DNA from: Helicobacteraceae bacterium
GTDB lineage: Bacteria > Campylobacterota > Campylobacteria > Campylobacterales > Sulfurimonadaceae
Direction of reading: 5' to 3'
DNA length: 25,177 nucleotides
Assembly: GCA_024635885.1 (NCBI GenBank)
Contig: JAGXIA010000035.1
Location: 1-25,177, forward strand
Shown in pieces: positions 1-8,552 of this stretch (position 1 is its first letter; every line of letters begins with the position of its first letter). Under the pieces are notes generated by a model. The model was not told the origin of the DNA. It searched no databases and saw only the letters and a list, made by a program, of their open reading frames with translations. The translations under genes and the position numbers were made by a program.

Positions 1-2
1 AT

Positions 3-74
3 TTAGTTTTTAGTGAAGTTGGTTATACATCTACTTTTGGCATGTGGATAAGGATGCTATGGGCAGGTTTTTAA
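3..74 (+). CDS. C-terminal end of an unidentified gene (5' end outside window)
   Basis: An open frame runs from the window edge to a TAA at 72-74 and encodes 23 residues ending in WIRMLWAGF. It stops directly before the TTG start of the BatA-like gene, so it is probably the preceding gene of the same Bat operon. In such operons a MoxR ATPase, a DUF58 protein or a small membrane protein usually sits here. The fragment is too short to tell which. The aromatic, Gly-rich tail gives no recognisable motif. Confidence 0.5.
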   Translation, partial: LVFSEVGYTSTFGMWIRMLWAGF

Positions 75-986
75 TTGAATAATTTTGAATTTGAATACCC
101 CTATCTATTTATATTACTACTTTTAATCATTTGTATTTACAAATGTCCTCTCAGTATAAAAAAGATTATATTTCCGCATATTGACCTATTTTCAGTCTCA
201 ACGAGCTGGTTAAACAGAGAAAGACTGATTTACTCACTTATACTAACTCTACTTGTAACTGCCCTAGCCTCACCTATAGCTTATGATCAAAAAACATCTA
301 ACAAACGTAAAGGTCGTGACCTTGTTTTTGCACTTGACACTAGTGGTTCTATGGCTGAAAGTAATTTCTACAAAGAAAGTCCACAAGAGGCAAAATTCGA
401 CATTTTAAAAGAATTACTAAAAAAATTTATCTCTAAACGCCATGACGACAATGTTGGGATTAGTATATTCGGAAGTTACGCGTATACTGCTGTTCCACTC
501 ACGTATGATATGCAAAGTATTAACTTTCTACTTGATTTTATCGAGGTAGGCATTGCAGGAGACAGTACTGCAATTGGAGAAGGACTCGCTAGTGCTATAA
601 GGCTCTTAGAGAAAGGTGAAGCTAAAAATAAAGTCATCATTTTAATCACTGACGGTTATCAAAACAGTGGTTCTGTTTCAGTTAAGGAAGCTTCTTTAGA
701 TGCTAAAAGTAAAGGAATTAAAATTTATACTGTTGGAATAGGGAAGAGAAAAGATTTTGATTATAAACTATTGACTTTAGTTGCAAAAGATACAAATGCA
801 AAAATGTTTGAGGCTGGGGATGCAGAGATGCTAAAAGATATTTACAGTGAACTAAATTCTTTGGAGCCAAGCAATATTCGCTCTCAACATTATCTCAATA
901 AACAAGAATTATATATTTACCCCTTAACTCTAGCTAGTTTACTACTTATGTTATTACTTTTAAGATATAGAGGTCGGGAGATATGA
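75..986 (+). CDS. batA: BatA-like von Willebrand factor A membrane protein
   Basis: This 303-residue inner-membrane protein has a periplasm-facing or cytoplasmic VWA domain. Two hydrophobic segments (about 9-22 and 51-69) come first, then a VWA domain with a complete metal-ion-dependent adhesion site: DTSGS at 88-92, Thr165 in a GDSTAIGEG stretch, and Asp193 in ITDG. A C-terminal membrane helix follows at about 280-299. This order (two TM, VWA, one TM) is the BatA/BatB family layout. Family members are linked to aerotolerance and envelope stress, but their molecular role is poorly known. The start is TTG at 75, immediately after the upstream TAA. No ATG precedes Met93, and the FEFEYP opening resembles the usual BatA N-terminus. 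A weak GGGCAGG lies at 61-67. The stop overlaps the next gene by 4 bases (ATGA). Confidence 0.85.
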   Translation: MNNFEFEYPYLFILLLLIICIYKCPLSIKKIIFPHIDLFSVSTSWLNRERLIYSLILTLLVTALASPIAYDQKTSNKRKGRDLVFALDTSGSMAESNFYKESPQEAKFDILKELLKKFISKRHDDNVGISIFGSYAYTAVPLTYDMQSINFLLDFIEVGIAGDSTAIGEGLASAIRLLEKGEAKNKVIILITDGYQNSGSVSVKEASLDAKSKGIKIYTVGIGKRKDFDYKLLTLVAKDTNAKMFEAGDAEMLKDIYSELNSLEPSNIRSQHYLNKQELYIYPLTLASLLLMLLLLRYRGREI

Positions 987-2566
987 CTTTTATATATCCT
1001 TTTGTTTTTTTTCTTTTCATTCCTCTGTTTATTTTATATAAATATGATAATTTTGCTACAGACAAATATAAAAGAAGGGCAAGGATTCTCCTCTATTTAA
1101 GTATTTCTTTTGCTATTTTAGCACTGAGCAGACCAGTAATTTTAAACACTCTGCAAAAACAAAAATTTGATGCACAAGATTTTATAGTAGCTATTGATGC
1201 TTCTTATTCTATGCAAGCTGCTGATTTAGAACCAACAAGATATATAGTTGCAAAACAAACTTTAAAAGAGATTATCAATGCTCTTCCTAAAAATAGATTT
1301 GCAATTTTTGCTTTTACATCAAATGCTATACTTATTTCACCTCCAACAACAGATAGTGCGATTAGTTTTATGGCACTTGATGCACTTGATCCTAAATATA
1401 TATTGACAAAAGGAACATCGCTTATAGAGCTTTTAAAAACAGTTTCAAAAACCTCTTACGAAAAAAAAAGTTTAATCATTTTTAGCGATGGAGGAGAAGA
1501 TTACGATTTAGATACTTTAGTAAAAATAGCTAAAAAGAACAATATTGTACCTTACGTGGTTGCAACAGGTTCAAGTAATGGATCGGCACTGACTCTTAAT
1601 GATAAAAAGATAAAAGATGAAAATAACAACTTAGTTATTTCACGCATCAATCCTATACTTAAAAAATTTGCTTCATTAAGTGGCGGCAAATACTATGTAC
1701 TTAATTCTCCCAATTCAGGTCTTGTAAAACAGATAGTATCAGATATCAATGGAGCTAAAAACAAAAGCCAAAAAACAGAAATAAATGTGCTTACTTACAC
1801 AGAGCTTTTTTACTTTGCTACTGTACTAAGTATTATTTCATTTCTTATGGCAGTTACAAAAATTCATGAACTGTATGTCTTTATACCCTTGGTTTTTTTA
1901 CCAGGTACTGCTCATTCGCAAATACTTGACTTTTATCATTTACACAATGCAAATGCTGCATTTAAAGAAGCAAACTATACCCATAGTGCAAAAGAGTTTG
2001 ACAAGCTGACACCTAGCGTTAAAAGCTACTACAACAAAGCTGTAGCGTACTATAAAGCTGGACAGTATAAAAAAGCTGTTCAAATTTTTGCAAGCATTAA
2101 AACAACTAACACTTTGTTAAAACAGAGTATATTCTATAACATGGGAAACTGTGCAATTAAGCTGGGCAAATTTCAAAGGGCAAAAATTTACTATCAGCAA
2201 GCACTTAGTTTGGGTTATGATGATGATAGTTTTTATAACTTAACACTTTTGTATCAGTTAAATCTCAAAGAGAAACAAGATGCCTCAGATATGCTACCAA
2301 AAAATGAAGTAAAAAAACAAACGCAGGCTAGTAAAAAAGAAAGCCCTCAAAAAAACGAAGAGAAACAAAAAGCTTCCAAAAGTTCTTCGAGCAAATCCAA
2401 GCATGAAGCAAGCGAAACTACCGCTGGTTCATCAGATTCTAAAGGCAAAGAAAAAAAACAAGCTACAAAAAAAATAGATAAACCTGTAGGCTCAGAATAC
2501 AAAATAGGCTATAAGGCTTATGAACTTATCAACAAAGGATATACAAATGAAAAGCACCCTTGGTAA
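983..2566 (+). CDS. batB: BatB-like VWA protein fused to a BatC-like TPR region
   Basis: This 527-residue protein joins two modules usually called BatB and BatC. N-terminal membrane segments (about 3-19 and 35-50) precede a VWA domain with an intact MIDAS: DASYS at 72-76, Thr145 and Asp169 (FSDGG). One or two membrane segments follow at about 275-308. Residues 318-420 contain repeated helical TPR-like units (AYYKAGQYKKAVQIF and similar). A Lys/Ser/Glu-rich low-complexity linker spans about 425-500, and the tail ends in YKAYELINKGY...PW, a closing motif I associate with BatC. TPRs normally mediate protein contacts, so this half may hold the Bat complex together. It overlaps batA by 4 bases and continues into the batD start, which shows tight co-translation. 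Function beyond stress tolerance is unknown. Confidence 0.85.
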   Translation: MTFIYPFVFFLFIPLFILYKYDNFATDKYKRRARILLYLSISFAILALSRPVILNTLQKQKFDAQDFIVAIDASYSMQAADLEPTRYIVAKQTLKEIINALPKNRFAIFAFTSNAILISPPTTDSAISFMALDALDPKYILTKGTSLIELLKTVSKTSYEKKSLIIFSDGGEDYDLDTLVKIAKKNNIVPYVVATGSSNGSALTLNDKKIKDENNNLVISRINPILKKFASLSGGKYYVLNSPNSGLVKQIVSDINGAKNKSQKTEINVLTYTELFYFATVLSIISFLMAVTKIHELYVFIPLVFLPGTAHSQILDFYHLHNANAAFKEANYTHSAKEFDKLTPSVKSYYNKAVAYYKAGQYKKAVQIFASIKTTNTLLKQSIFYNMGNCAIKLGKFQRAKIYYQQALSLGYDDDSFYNLTLLYQLNLKEKQDASDMLPKNEVKKQTQASKKESPQKNEEKQKASKSSSSKSKHEASETTAGSSDSKGKEKKQATKKIDKPVGSEYKIGYKAYELINKGYTNEKHPW

Positions 2567-3695
2567 GGCATGTATTTTAGTGCTGCTCTATATGAATTTA
2601 TTTTCTAACTCTAATTTAGCAACATATTCACTCACAGCAAACAAGACAAATATTTATGAAAAAGAAGCTGTCAAAATTAGCTTTGTAACGCATCAAGCTC
2701 AGCATGACAATAACATGTTTTTCTTTTTAGAGTCAAAAAAATCCAATAAATATGATATAACGCTTTTACAAAAAACAGTTGAGGATATAGCATATCATGA
2801 TAAACGAACAACTTTTACATTTTTACTTTTTCCTCTCATTCATGGCAAGATAGAAGTAGATTTTGATTTCACTATAAAAGAAGCCAGTGATGTTGCTGTC
2901 GCTGAAATATATACAGGAGGCAGGAACAATGTTCAGGGAATTCAAACGAAAGATACAAAAGTTAAAATCAAAGCAATTAAACTCAATATTAAAGAACTCG
3001 AAAAAAATGTTGATTTAGTGGGTGATTTTGAACTTGTAACTACAATTGACAAAAAAGCTATTAACGAGTATGAAAGTGTCAATGCAACATACCTTCTTCA
3101 AGGGGTAGGCTTTGACAAAATAAATATAGAACCAATTTCAAAAATTAAAGATGTAAGCATTTTTTCTGATGTTACAAAATTCTATAACAAAGAAACAGAA
3201 TCTGGTTATCAGATAAAAAGAGAATTTCACTATGCTTTAATATCAGACAAAAATTTTAAAATTGAGAAAAAAAAGTTCAAATGCTATTCACCAAGCAGTA
3301 ATTCTTACTATACAATACAAACTAATGAATACAATATAAGCGTTAGTAAATTAGATAAATCTGAGCTTGTTGATAAAATAAATTACCCCCAGAGTGTAGA
3401 CATATTTACAAATGCAAAAGATTTTTTAATATATATTTTTATTTTTAGCATTGGTTTTATAAGTGCAAAAATAATGCCAACAAGATTCTATATTTTAAAA
3501 GCTAATAATGAATTTACAGATATAAAAAATTGTAAAACTCCAAAAGAGCTTTTACATACCCTTGCTCAGCATTACTCTAAAGTTGATTTTAAAGAGCAAT
3601 TTGATAAATTAGAAATAATAGTTTATGCACATGCAGATGACAAGGACTTTAAAGGAATAAAAAAAGAGATATTAAATATATTGAGGAAAAAATAA
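2547..3695 (+). CDS. batD: BatD-like membrane protein
   Basis: This is the last Bat component: a 382-residue protein with an N-terminal signal (hydrophobic about 6-20), a long beta-rich periplasmic region, one membrane helix at about 289-309 and a cytoplasmic tail of about 73 residues. This is the BatD (oxygen tolerance) arrangement. The opening after the signal, with LTANKTNIYEKEAVKISF, resembles the first beta domain of BatD proteins. I chose the ATG at 2547 because it is preceded by AAAGGA at 2534-2539 with a 7-base gap and starts a proper signal peptide. An in-frame ATG at 2520 would add 9 polar residues and has no site. The start lies inside the end of the batB frame (overlap 20 bases). 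No enzymatic motif is visible; a scaffold or adaptor role is inferred from the operon. Confidence 0.78.
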   Translation: MKSTLGKACILVLLYMNLFSNSNLATYSLTANKTNIYEKEAVKISFVTHQAQHDNNMFFFLESKKSNKYDITLLQKTVEDIAYHDKRTTFTFLLFPLIHGKIEVDFDFTIKEASDVAVAEIYTGGRNNVQGIQTKDTKVKIKAIKLNIKELEKNVDLVGDFELVTTIDKKAINEYESVNATYLLQGVGFDKINIEPISKIKDVSIFSDVTKFYNKETESGYQIKREFHYALISDKNFKIEKKKFKCYSPSSNSYYTIQTNEYNISVSKLDKSELVDKINYPQSVDIFTNAKDFLIYIFIFSIGFISAKIMPTRFYILKANNEFTDIKNCKTPKELLHTLAQHYSKVDFKEQFDKLEIIVYAHADDKDFKGIKKEILNILRKK

Positions 3696-3696
3696 T

Positions 3697-4056
3697 ATGA
3701 AAGTAGTTCTATTAATACTCATATATACACTTATACTCTGTGCAAATTCATTAGAATATGAAGCAGGAAGAGATTTATATTATGGCAAAGGTTGTAGTAG
3801 TTGTCATGGAACTAATGCCGAAGGAAGCGGTCAAAATCCTAAACTTGCAAACCGTCCCAAAGAATATCTAATGAAAAAACTAGTAGATTTTCAAAATGGT
3901 AAATCAAATACTCAAAGCGGGCAAATAATGTTTTCATTTGCAAGGAGTTTAAATCAAAAAGATATAAACGATATCAGCACTTATCTATCTACGCTTAAAA
4001 AAGAGACAAGTGACAAATATGACATCAGTGATGATATCTTAGGAAGTGTTGACTAA
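3697..4056 (+). CDS. Small exported c-type cytochrome
   Basis: This 119-residue monohaem class I cytochrome c has a signal peptide (about 1-18). A single CSSCH haem-attachment site at 33-37 sits in the GKGCSSCHGTNAEGSG context, and Met78 (GQIMFSFA) is the likely sixth ligand. It would act as a periplasmic electron carrier. Its neighbours are unusual for a carrier: it lies one base after batD and should share the Bat transcript, with GAGGAA at 3683-3688 as its ribosome site. Whether it serves the Bat proteins, a terminal oxidase or the nearby molybdenum enzyme cannot be told. Its 3' end overlaps the opposite-strand gene at 4053 by 4 bases, and no terminator separates them. Confidence 0.88.
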   Translation: MKVVLLILIYTLILCANSLEYEAGRDLYYGKGCSSCHGTNAEGSGQNPKLANRPKEYLMKKLVDFQNGKSNTQSGQIMFSFARSLNQKDINDISTYLSTLKKETSDKYDISDDILGSVD

Positions 4057-4517
4057 GTAAAAAACTCAATAAATACTTTATCAAGATATTTTTTTGTAGA
4101 TTCTGCTTTTTTAATCTTTTTATCAAATATCTCTTTGGATGATGGGTATTTTTTTGAATAGTCTTTATAAATGTCGCATTTTATATCTATATGTTTTTTA
4201 AATTGTGTCATTACTAATTGCATATCATCTGGAGTTGCAACCCACTGCATATAGTTTTTAAACATTCTTTCTCTAATGTCAAGAGCGAAAGATTCATCCA
4301 TCTCAGCAGCCATTGCTTTTAAATCCCATCTTGAGAAATATATACCAGCTTTTGCAGGTGGCATAACTTCTTCATACATAGCAATCATATAATCAGGATA
4401 ATCTTCACGACTTTCTTCATCAGTTGCACAGCTTCCTTCTGCACTAGCTGCTTCCATTTCTCTTTTTTGCAGCTGCTCAAACTCACCTCTTAACTCATTT
4501 AAATCTTTAACATCCAT
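4053..4517 (-). CDS. Small conserved-looking protein at the end of the Mo-oxidoreductase operon
   Basis: I do not recognise this 154-residue soluble protein. It has no signal peptide or membrane segment. The N-terminus (2-40) is rich in Glu, Gln and Asp, with one Cys at about 30. The middle (42-75) contains a PDYMIAMYEEVMPPAKAG stretch and a SRWDLKAMAAEMDESFA helix. The C-terminal 60 residues are Lys-rich and helical. The whole looks alpha-helical and cytoplasmic. It starts on the last base of the TorD-like gene's stop (TAATG), with GGAGAT upstream as ribosome site, so the two are translationally coupled. That position suggests a role in assembly, quality control or delivery of the molybdenum subunit, but this is inference from neighbours. 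The TAG stop overlaps the cytochrome gene's stop on the other strand. Confidence 0.7.
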   Translation of the reverse strand: MDVKDLNELRGEFEQLQKREMEAASAEGSCATDEESREDYPDYMIAMYEEVMPPAKAGIYFSRWDLKAMAAEMDESFALDIRERMFKNYMQWVATPDDMQLVMTQFKKHIDIKCDIYKDYSKKYPSSKEIFDKKIKKAESTKKYLDKVFIEFFT

Positions 4518-5182
4518 TATTTATCTCCAGCTATTGTTTTATATGAATACTCACTATCTTTCAATTGTGTCAAATATTCAAAATCACTTAAAATGAACTC
4601 AAGTGCTAAATCAGCAGCATCAAAATAAAATGCTGTTCCAGCTTCAGATTTTACATTTAAGAGGTACATCGGAGCCCACTCTAGAAGGTGATTCTTTAAA
4701 AAATTATATTGTATTTCTGCAATCTCTGCAGCTATTGTCTCTTCACCGTCTTCAAGAGCCTTATACTCCGCTTCACAAAGCTTATACATAAACTCTAGTT
4801 CAACTCCAATATGGTCAGCACTCATAACACGAGCCTCATCAAGTTCAACTCTAAAATCAAAATCATTGTAAAGTGCTTGAACAGGATTGTCTCCGCCAGT
4901 TTCCATTTGCTGATCTTCTCTGATATAAAATGACTCATAAGGGATTAAGTGAAGTAAAAAAAGGTTAGTAAAATCAACATTTAACTCTTTTTCAATCAAA
5001 TCTTTATTACTCATTTTTTTTCGTTTATCCCATTTTTTAAATTCCGGGAAAAAAGACAATATATTTTCATCTTTTAGTATTAATTCTAATAACTTTTCAT
5101 CTACTTCATTCATCAATATTCTAGAAATTAGAGCATAAATATTTACACGAGCTAATTGCTCATTTTTTAAATCATCTTGCAT
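4517..5182 (-). CDS. torD: TorD/DmsD-family molybdoenzyme chaperone
   Basis: This 221-residue, all-helical cytoplasmic protein belongs to the TorD/NarJ/DmsD chaperone family. Such proteins bind the twin-arginine signal and apo-form of a molybdoenzyme and hold it until the cofactor is inserted. Visible family features are DFTNLFLLHLIPYESFY (about 74-90), the DHIGVELEFMYKLC motif (about 123-136) and the helical KNHLLEWAPMYL segment (about 168-180). Length fits the family. It lies 81 bases downstream of the 1091-residue oxidoreductase that carries a TAT signal, its obvious client. The symbol is used for the family only; TorD proper serves TMAO reductase, which this operon does not encode. The gap upstream contains a hairpin that may lower its expression relative to the enzyme. 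Confidence 0.88.
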   Translation of the reverse strand: MQDDLKNEQLARVNIYALISRILMNEVDEKLLELILKDENILSFFPEFKKWDKRKKMSNKDLIEKELNVDFTNLFLLHLIPYESFYIREDQQMETGGDNPVQALYNDFDFRVELDEARVMSADHIGVELEFMYKLCEAEYKALEDGEETIAAEIAEIQYNFLKNHLLEWAPMYLLNVKSEAGTAFYFDAADLALEFILSDFEYLTQLKDSEYSYKTIAGDK

Positions 5183-5226
5183 ATTAAATATACCTTTTGG
5201 TAATAAGTTTTTTTTGGAAGTATATT

Positions 5227-5250
5227 AAAGCACCACTTGAAGTGGGCTTT
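5227..5250 (-). terminator. Hairpin between oxidoreductase and chaperone genes
   Basis: AAAGC and CCACT pair with AGTGG and GCTTT across a short TGA-type loop; one A (5232) is bulged. The stem of about 10 bp begins 14 bases after the oxidoreductase stop. Read on the minus strand it is followed by AATATACTT rather than a run of T, so it is a weak terminator at best. It could also be a processing or stability stem that sets the enzyme to chaperone ratio. Confidence 0.5.
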
Positions 5251-5263
5251 AATAATTTAAGTA

Positions 5264-8200
5264 TTATGCTTTAATCTCTACGGCATAAGCTTTATTAGAA
5301 AGAGGAACAGCAGGACGCTTGATGTGCTGTGGACGACGTAAAGTATCACCAACTTCAAGAGGACGAGTAAATTCATCTCTCCAAGCTTGATAAACTTTAA
5401 AGTTATTCTCATAGTTAACTGAGATATCACCTATTTTGTCATCAGCTTTCGCTTTTTCGATAACAACTTTTTGATGCCAAGCATGATTACCAGCGATTGG
5501 ATCTGACTGAGTAGGTGCAACAGCATTTTGCCATGCACCACTTAGACCATCCCACCAGATATTGTCAAGATCTTTGTTGTACTCTTTAAACTGCCATACG
5601 TCATGACGAGGTTTGATGCCCTCTACAGGTTTAAGAGTACCAATTTTTCCATCATTTGTCATATCATATCGAGGAGCACCAACACCCATAATACCAAGGG
5701 CGTGCTCAAATCCTGGAATATTTACAGAATTTTTAAGTTTCCAACGACCCGCATGATGTGAACAAGCAAGTACACCAGGGCGAGTAGCTTCTGTTGGAAC
5801 TGCCATTCCTACAAAATAACCACTATCTAAACCAGATACTGTATCTGTAATATTTACACGTATAGCATCACCACGCTTAATACCAAGTTTCTCAGCATCT
5901 TTCGTATAAATCCAAACAGGATTATGGTTTTGTGAGATCTCCATAAGATGTTTAGAGTTAACTGAACGAGTGTGAATATTGTACGGTAACCTAAATACTG
6001 TATTTAAAGCAAATTCGTTGTCGCCTTTCATCACAGAGTGATGAACTTGACTTACTATATGCTTCATTTTTTTGTATTCACCCTCATTTCTTGGATAAAT
6101 TGGAACCGCATATTCCGGCCATTTCCACTCTGAAAACCATTCAGAGAAAAACTCAAGTTTTTTACTTAATGTATGGAAACCTTCATGAAGTTCTCCATTG
6201 ATTTCAATACCTATAGAGTGTTGACGGCTATCTTTTTCAATCCACAATGTACCAAATTTATCTTTTCTAACTTCAGATTTCGGATATTTTTTACCACGTG
6301 CAAAATAATTTTTACCGTCAAACTCAAGCTCTTCCTCTTGAGGTTTGTAAACATTAGTTTTCTCAGTCCAAGCACCATGATCTCTCATATAGCTATATAC
6401 TGGGAATTCTTCATCTTGATACATACTCTCAGCAGTCTCTTTAAGTCTTGGTAAAAGACTCATAGCAGCATCAAAATACTCAGGTACAGTTACAGCACGA
6501 GATGGATCTTTTTTAGATGCCCAGTGTTTACGAATACCTAATGAACCATCTTTGTCTACATGATGTACCATTAAGTTAGGAAAAAATTCTGACTCTTCCC
6601 AAATTTCGCCCAAACCATATTTCATATGTGCTTCAAGTGTAGCACGAGTTGGGTCTTTTGCTTGCCAACCCATTTTTTCAGCCGCAACTCTTAGAACTGC
6701 CTGACGGAATTCTATACGTTGTTCTGGTTTTGATGGAGTTGATTGCTGATCGTTTCTCTCACCTGCAAGTCCAACTGGAAGTATATAATCACAATACCAG
6801 TTTGTTTCACTCCATGTTGGAGAAAGGTTAAAAGACAATTCAACTTTTGTTTCATCTTTAAGTGCTTCTATCCATCTAAAACCATCTGGATTAATCCAAA
6901 CTGGGTTATACATACGAGGAAACCAAACAGCAAGTTTAGTTGGAACATTAAGACCTTTTTTGATCCACTTTTGTTGCCACTCTGTATCCATAAGAAGGTG
7001 AGGCATTAAGTGACTCATTTCATAAGAAGAAAGTGGGTACTCTGGAGGCCATGCTATTTCATTCCAAACATCAACTTTAGCAGGACGCTCTCCTGCAACA
7101 GTAGCCAAATCACCTTTTCCAGCAACAGAAATTTCATGATTGTGGTGAAAACCGACACCACCGATATCTCCACGCATTGCCCCAACAAGAGCTAAAGGTA
7201 AGAAACCAGCACGAGCATTCATCCAACCGCCACGGTGACCGATTGGTCCAGCACGCCATAGATAAGTAGCTATTTTAGAACCACCTTCTACAAACATTTC
7301 CCAAAGTTGGTCAAGTTTATCTTCCATACCTTCAAGCTTACACTCTCTTACAACCATCTCTTTAGTATATGGTGCATATAGCTCTTTTGCTAGCTCTATA
7401 AATTCCTCATATGAATCATTTTTAGGCATTTTAGAGATATAACCATAACCAATCATCTTTTGAAGATAGTCTTTGTTATCCATAAGACGATCCCAGTTAA
7501 CCCATTCTTTAACAAAATCATGAGCAACTAAATCTGAACCATTTTTACTTTTTTCGTTTAATAAACGATTTGCAAGATAAAGGTAAAGAGCAGCTTCAGT
7601 TCCAGGCCAAGCCGGAATCCATAAATCAGCCATACCTGCAGAGTTTGACATACGTGGATCGATAACAATCATCTTTGCGCCACGTTTACGAGCATCTGCT
7701 ATATTTCCAGCTGCTTGCTGAAAGTAATGACCTGCATCAGCAGCGTGAGATGACTGTAATAAAATTAAATCTGCATTCGCCCAGTCTGGTGAATTTCTAT
7801 CATCATTTGCCCACTGAATAGTACCTTGACGAGCACCAGCAGAACAAATATTTGTATGAGAATCAAATCCATCAATCCCCATAGAGTGTGGAACACGATG
7901 TCCAAAACCATTCTCATTTGGACGGCCAACATGGTACATCATTAATTTTTTAGACATTTCATCACCGACTTTAAGTGTGTCATGCATTTTTGTACCAATG
8001 GTCTCCATCGCTTCATCCCAAGATGTACGAATCCATTTACCCTCGCCACGCTTAGAACCTGGAGCTCTTTTTAATGGAAATGGTATACGATCCGGATCGT
8101 ACATTTGAGAAGTTACAGCATATCCTTTTGCACAGTTACGTCCACGAGAACCTGTATGTAATGGGTTACCCATATACTTACGAACTGTCATAGTATCTCT

Positions 8201-8539
8201 ATTAACCCATGCAGTTAAGCCACAACCTGCTTCACAGTTTGAACAAACTGTTGGAACAAGCATGAAATTGTTTACTTCAATACCATCTGGATTTTCAGCT
8301 GATTGAACGCCATGACGTCCTATACCACCTCTTTTCCAATCTGTACCATCTAATTCTGCAAAATTATCCCATTCTTTATGTTCAGGATAAAATAAAATAG
8401 AATCAGGCGTGTCAGTAAACTTCGACTCTGTAACAGATTCTGCTACTGCATCTGTACTAAATACACCTTTTGCTATTGCAACACCAGCAACGCTGAATGC
8501 AGCACCTTTTAAAAAGGTTCTTCTACTTTGTAAATACAT
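5264..8539 (-). CDS. TAT-exported molybdopterin oxidoreductase catalytic subunit (Psr/Ttr/Soe-like, substrate unknown)
   Basis: This 1091-residue enzyme belongs to the Mo-bisPGD (DMSO reductase) family and should be folded in the cytoplasm, then exported. It has a twin-arginine signal SRRTFLK at 5-11 with a hydrophobic stretch to about 27. A [4Fe-4S] site follows (Cys99, Cys102, Cys106, Cys136), then the molybdenum-binding region, where Cys232 in HTNICSAGA is the likely Mo ligand. The C-terminal pterin-binding domain includes NPVWI and ACSHHAGRW. A Cys ligand excludes the Asp-type NarG group. At over 1000 residues it is longer than typical PsrA, PhsA or ArrA (about 750-850) and closer to tetrathionate reductase TtrA or sulfite dehydrogenase SoeA; SoeA lacks a TAT signal. 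Transfer of two electrons to or from a sulfur, arsenic or selenium oxyanion via the ferredoxin and NrfD subunits is expected. Direction and substrate are unresolved. Confidence 0.85.
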   Translation of the reverse strand: MYLQSRRTFLKGAAFSVAGVAIAKGVFSTDAVAESVTESKFTDTPDSILFYPEHKEWDNFAELDGTDWKRGGIGRHGVQSAENPDGIEVNNFMLVPTVCSNCEAGCGLTAWVNRDTMTVRKYMGNPLHTGSRGRNCAKGYAVTSQMYDPDRIPFPLKRAPGSKRGEGKWIRTSWDEAMETIGTKMHDTLKVGDEMSKKLMMYHVGRPNENGFGHRVPHSMGIDGFDSHTNICSAGARQGTIQWANDDRNSPDWANADLILLQSSHAADAGHYFQQAAGNIADARKRGAKMIVIDPRMSNSAGMADLWIPAWPGTEAALYLYLANRLLNEKSKNGSDLVAHDFVKEWVNWDRLMDNKDYLQKMIGYGYISKMPKNDSYEEFIELAKELYAPYTKEMVVRECKLEGMEDKLDQLWEMFVEGGSKIATYLWRAGPIGHRGGWMNARAGFLPLALVGAMRGDIGGVGFHHNHEISVAGKGDLATVAGERPAKVDVWNEIAWPPEYPLSSYEMSHLMPHLLMDTEWQQKWIKKGLNVPTKLAVWFPRMYNPVWINPDGFRWIEALKDETKVELSFNLSPTWSETNWYCDYILPVGLAGERNDQQSTPSKPEQRIEFRQAVLRVAAEKMGWQAKDPTRATLEAHMKYGLGEIWEESEFFPNLMVHHVDKDGSLGIRKHWASKKDPSRAVTVPEYFDAAMSLLPRLKETAESMYQDEEFPVYSYMRDHGAWTEKTNVYKPQEEELEFDGKNYFARGKKYPKSEVRKDKFGTLWIEKDSRQHSIGIEINGELHEGFHTLSKKLEFFSEWFSEWKWPEYAVPIYPRNEGEYKKMKHIVSQVHHSVMKGDNEFALNTVFRLPYNIHTRSVNSKHLMEISQNHNPVWIYTKDAEKLGIKRGDAIRVNITDTVSGLDSGYFVGMAVPTEATRPGVLACSHHAGRWKLKNSVNIPGFEHALGIMGVGAPRYDMTNDGKIGTLKPVEGIKPRHDVWQFKEYNKDLDNIWWDGLSGAWQNAVAPTQSDPIAGNHAWHQKVVIEKAKADDKIGDISVNYENNFKVYQAWRDEFTRPLEVGDTLRRPQHIKRPAVPLSNKAYAVEIKA

Positions 8540-8552
8540 TTATACTCTCTCC

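Noticed and set aside
2280..2500. Lys/Ser-rich repeats in the BatB-BatC gene as a nucleotide repeat array
   Set aside because: The A-rich pattern reflects a low-complexity protein linker; no regular DNA repeat unit is present.
6173..7195. Several open frames of 60-93 codons on the plus strand inside the oxidoreductase gene
   Set aside because: They lie antisense to a gene with clear motifs from end to end, have no ribosome sites or domain features, and are rich in unlikely residue mixes; they are shadows.
5264..8539. Identification as nitrate reductase NarG or trimethylamine-N-oxide reductase
   Set aside because: The likely Mo ligand is Cys232, not Asp or Ser, and a ferredoxin plus NrfD arrangement does not fit those enzymes.
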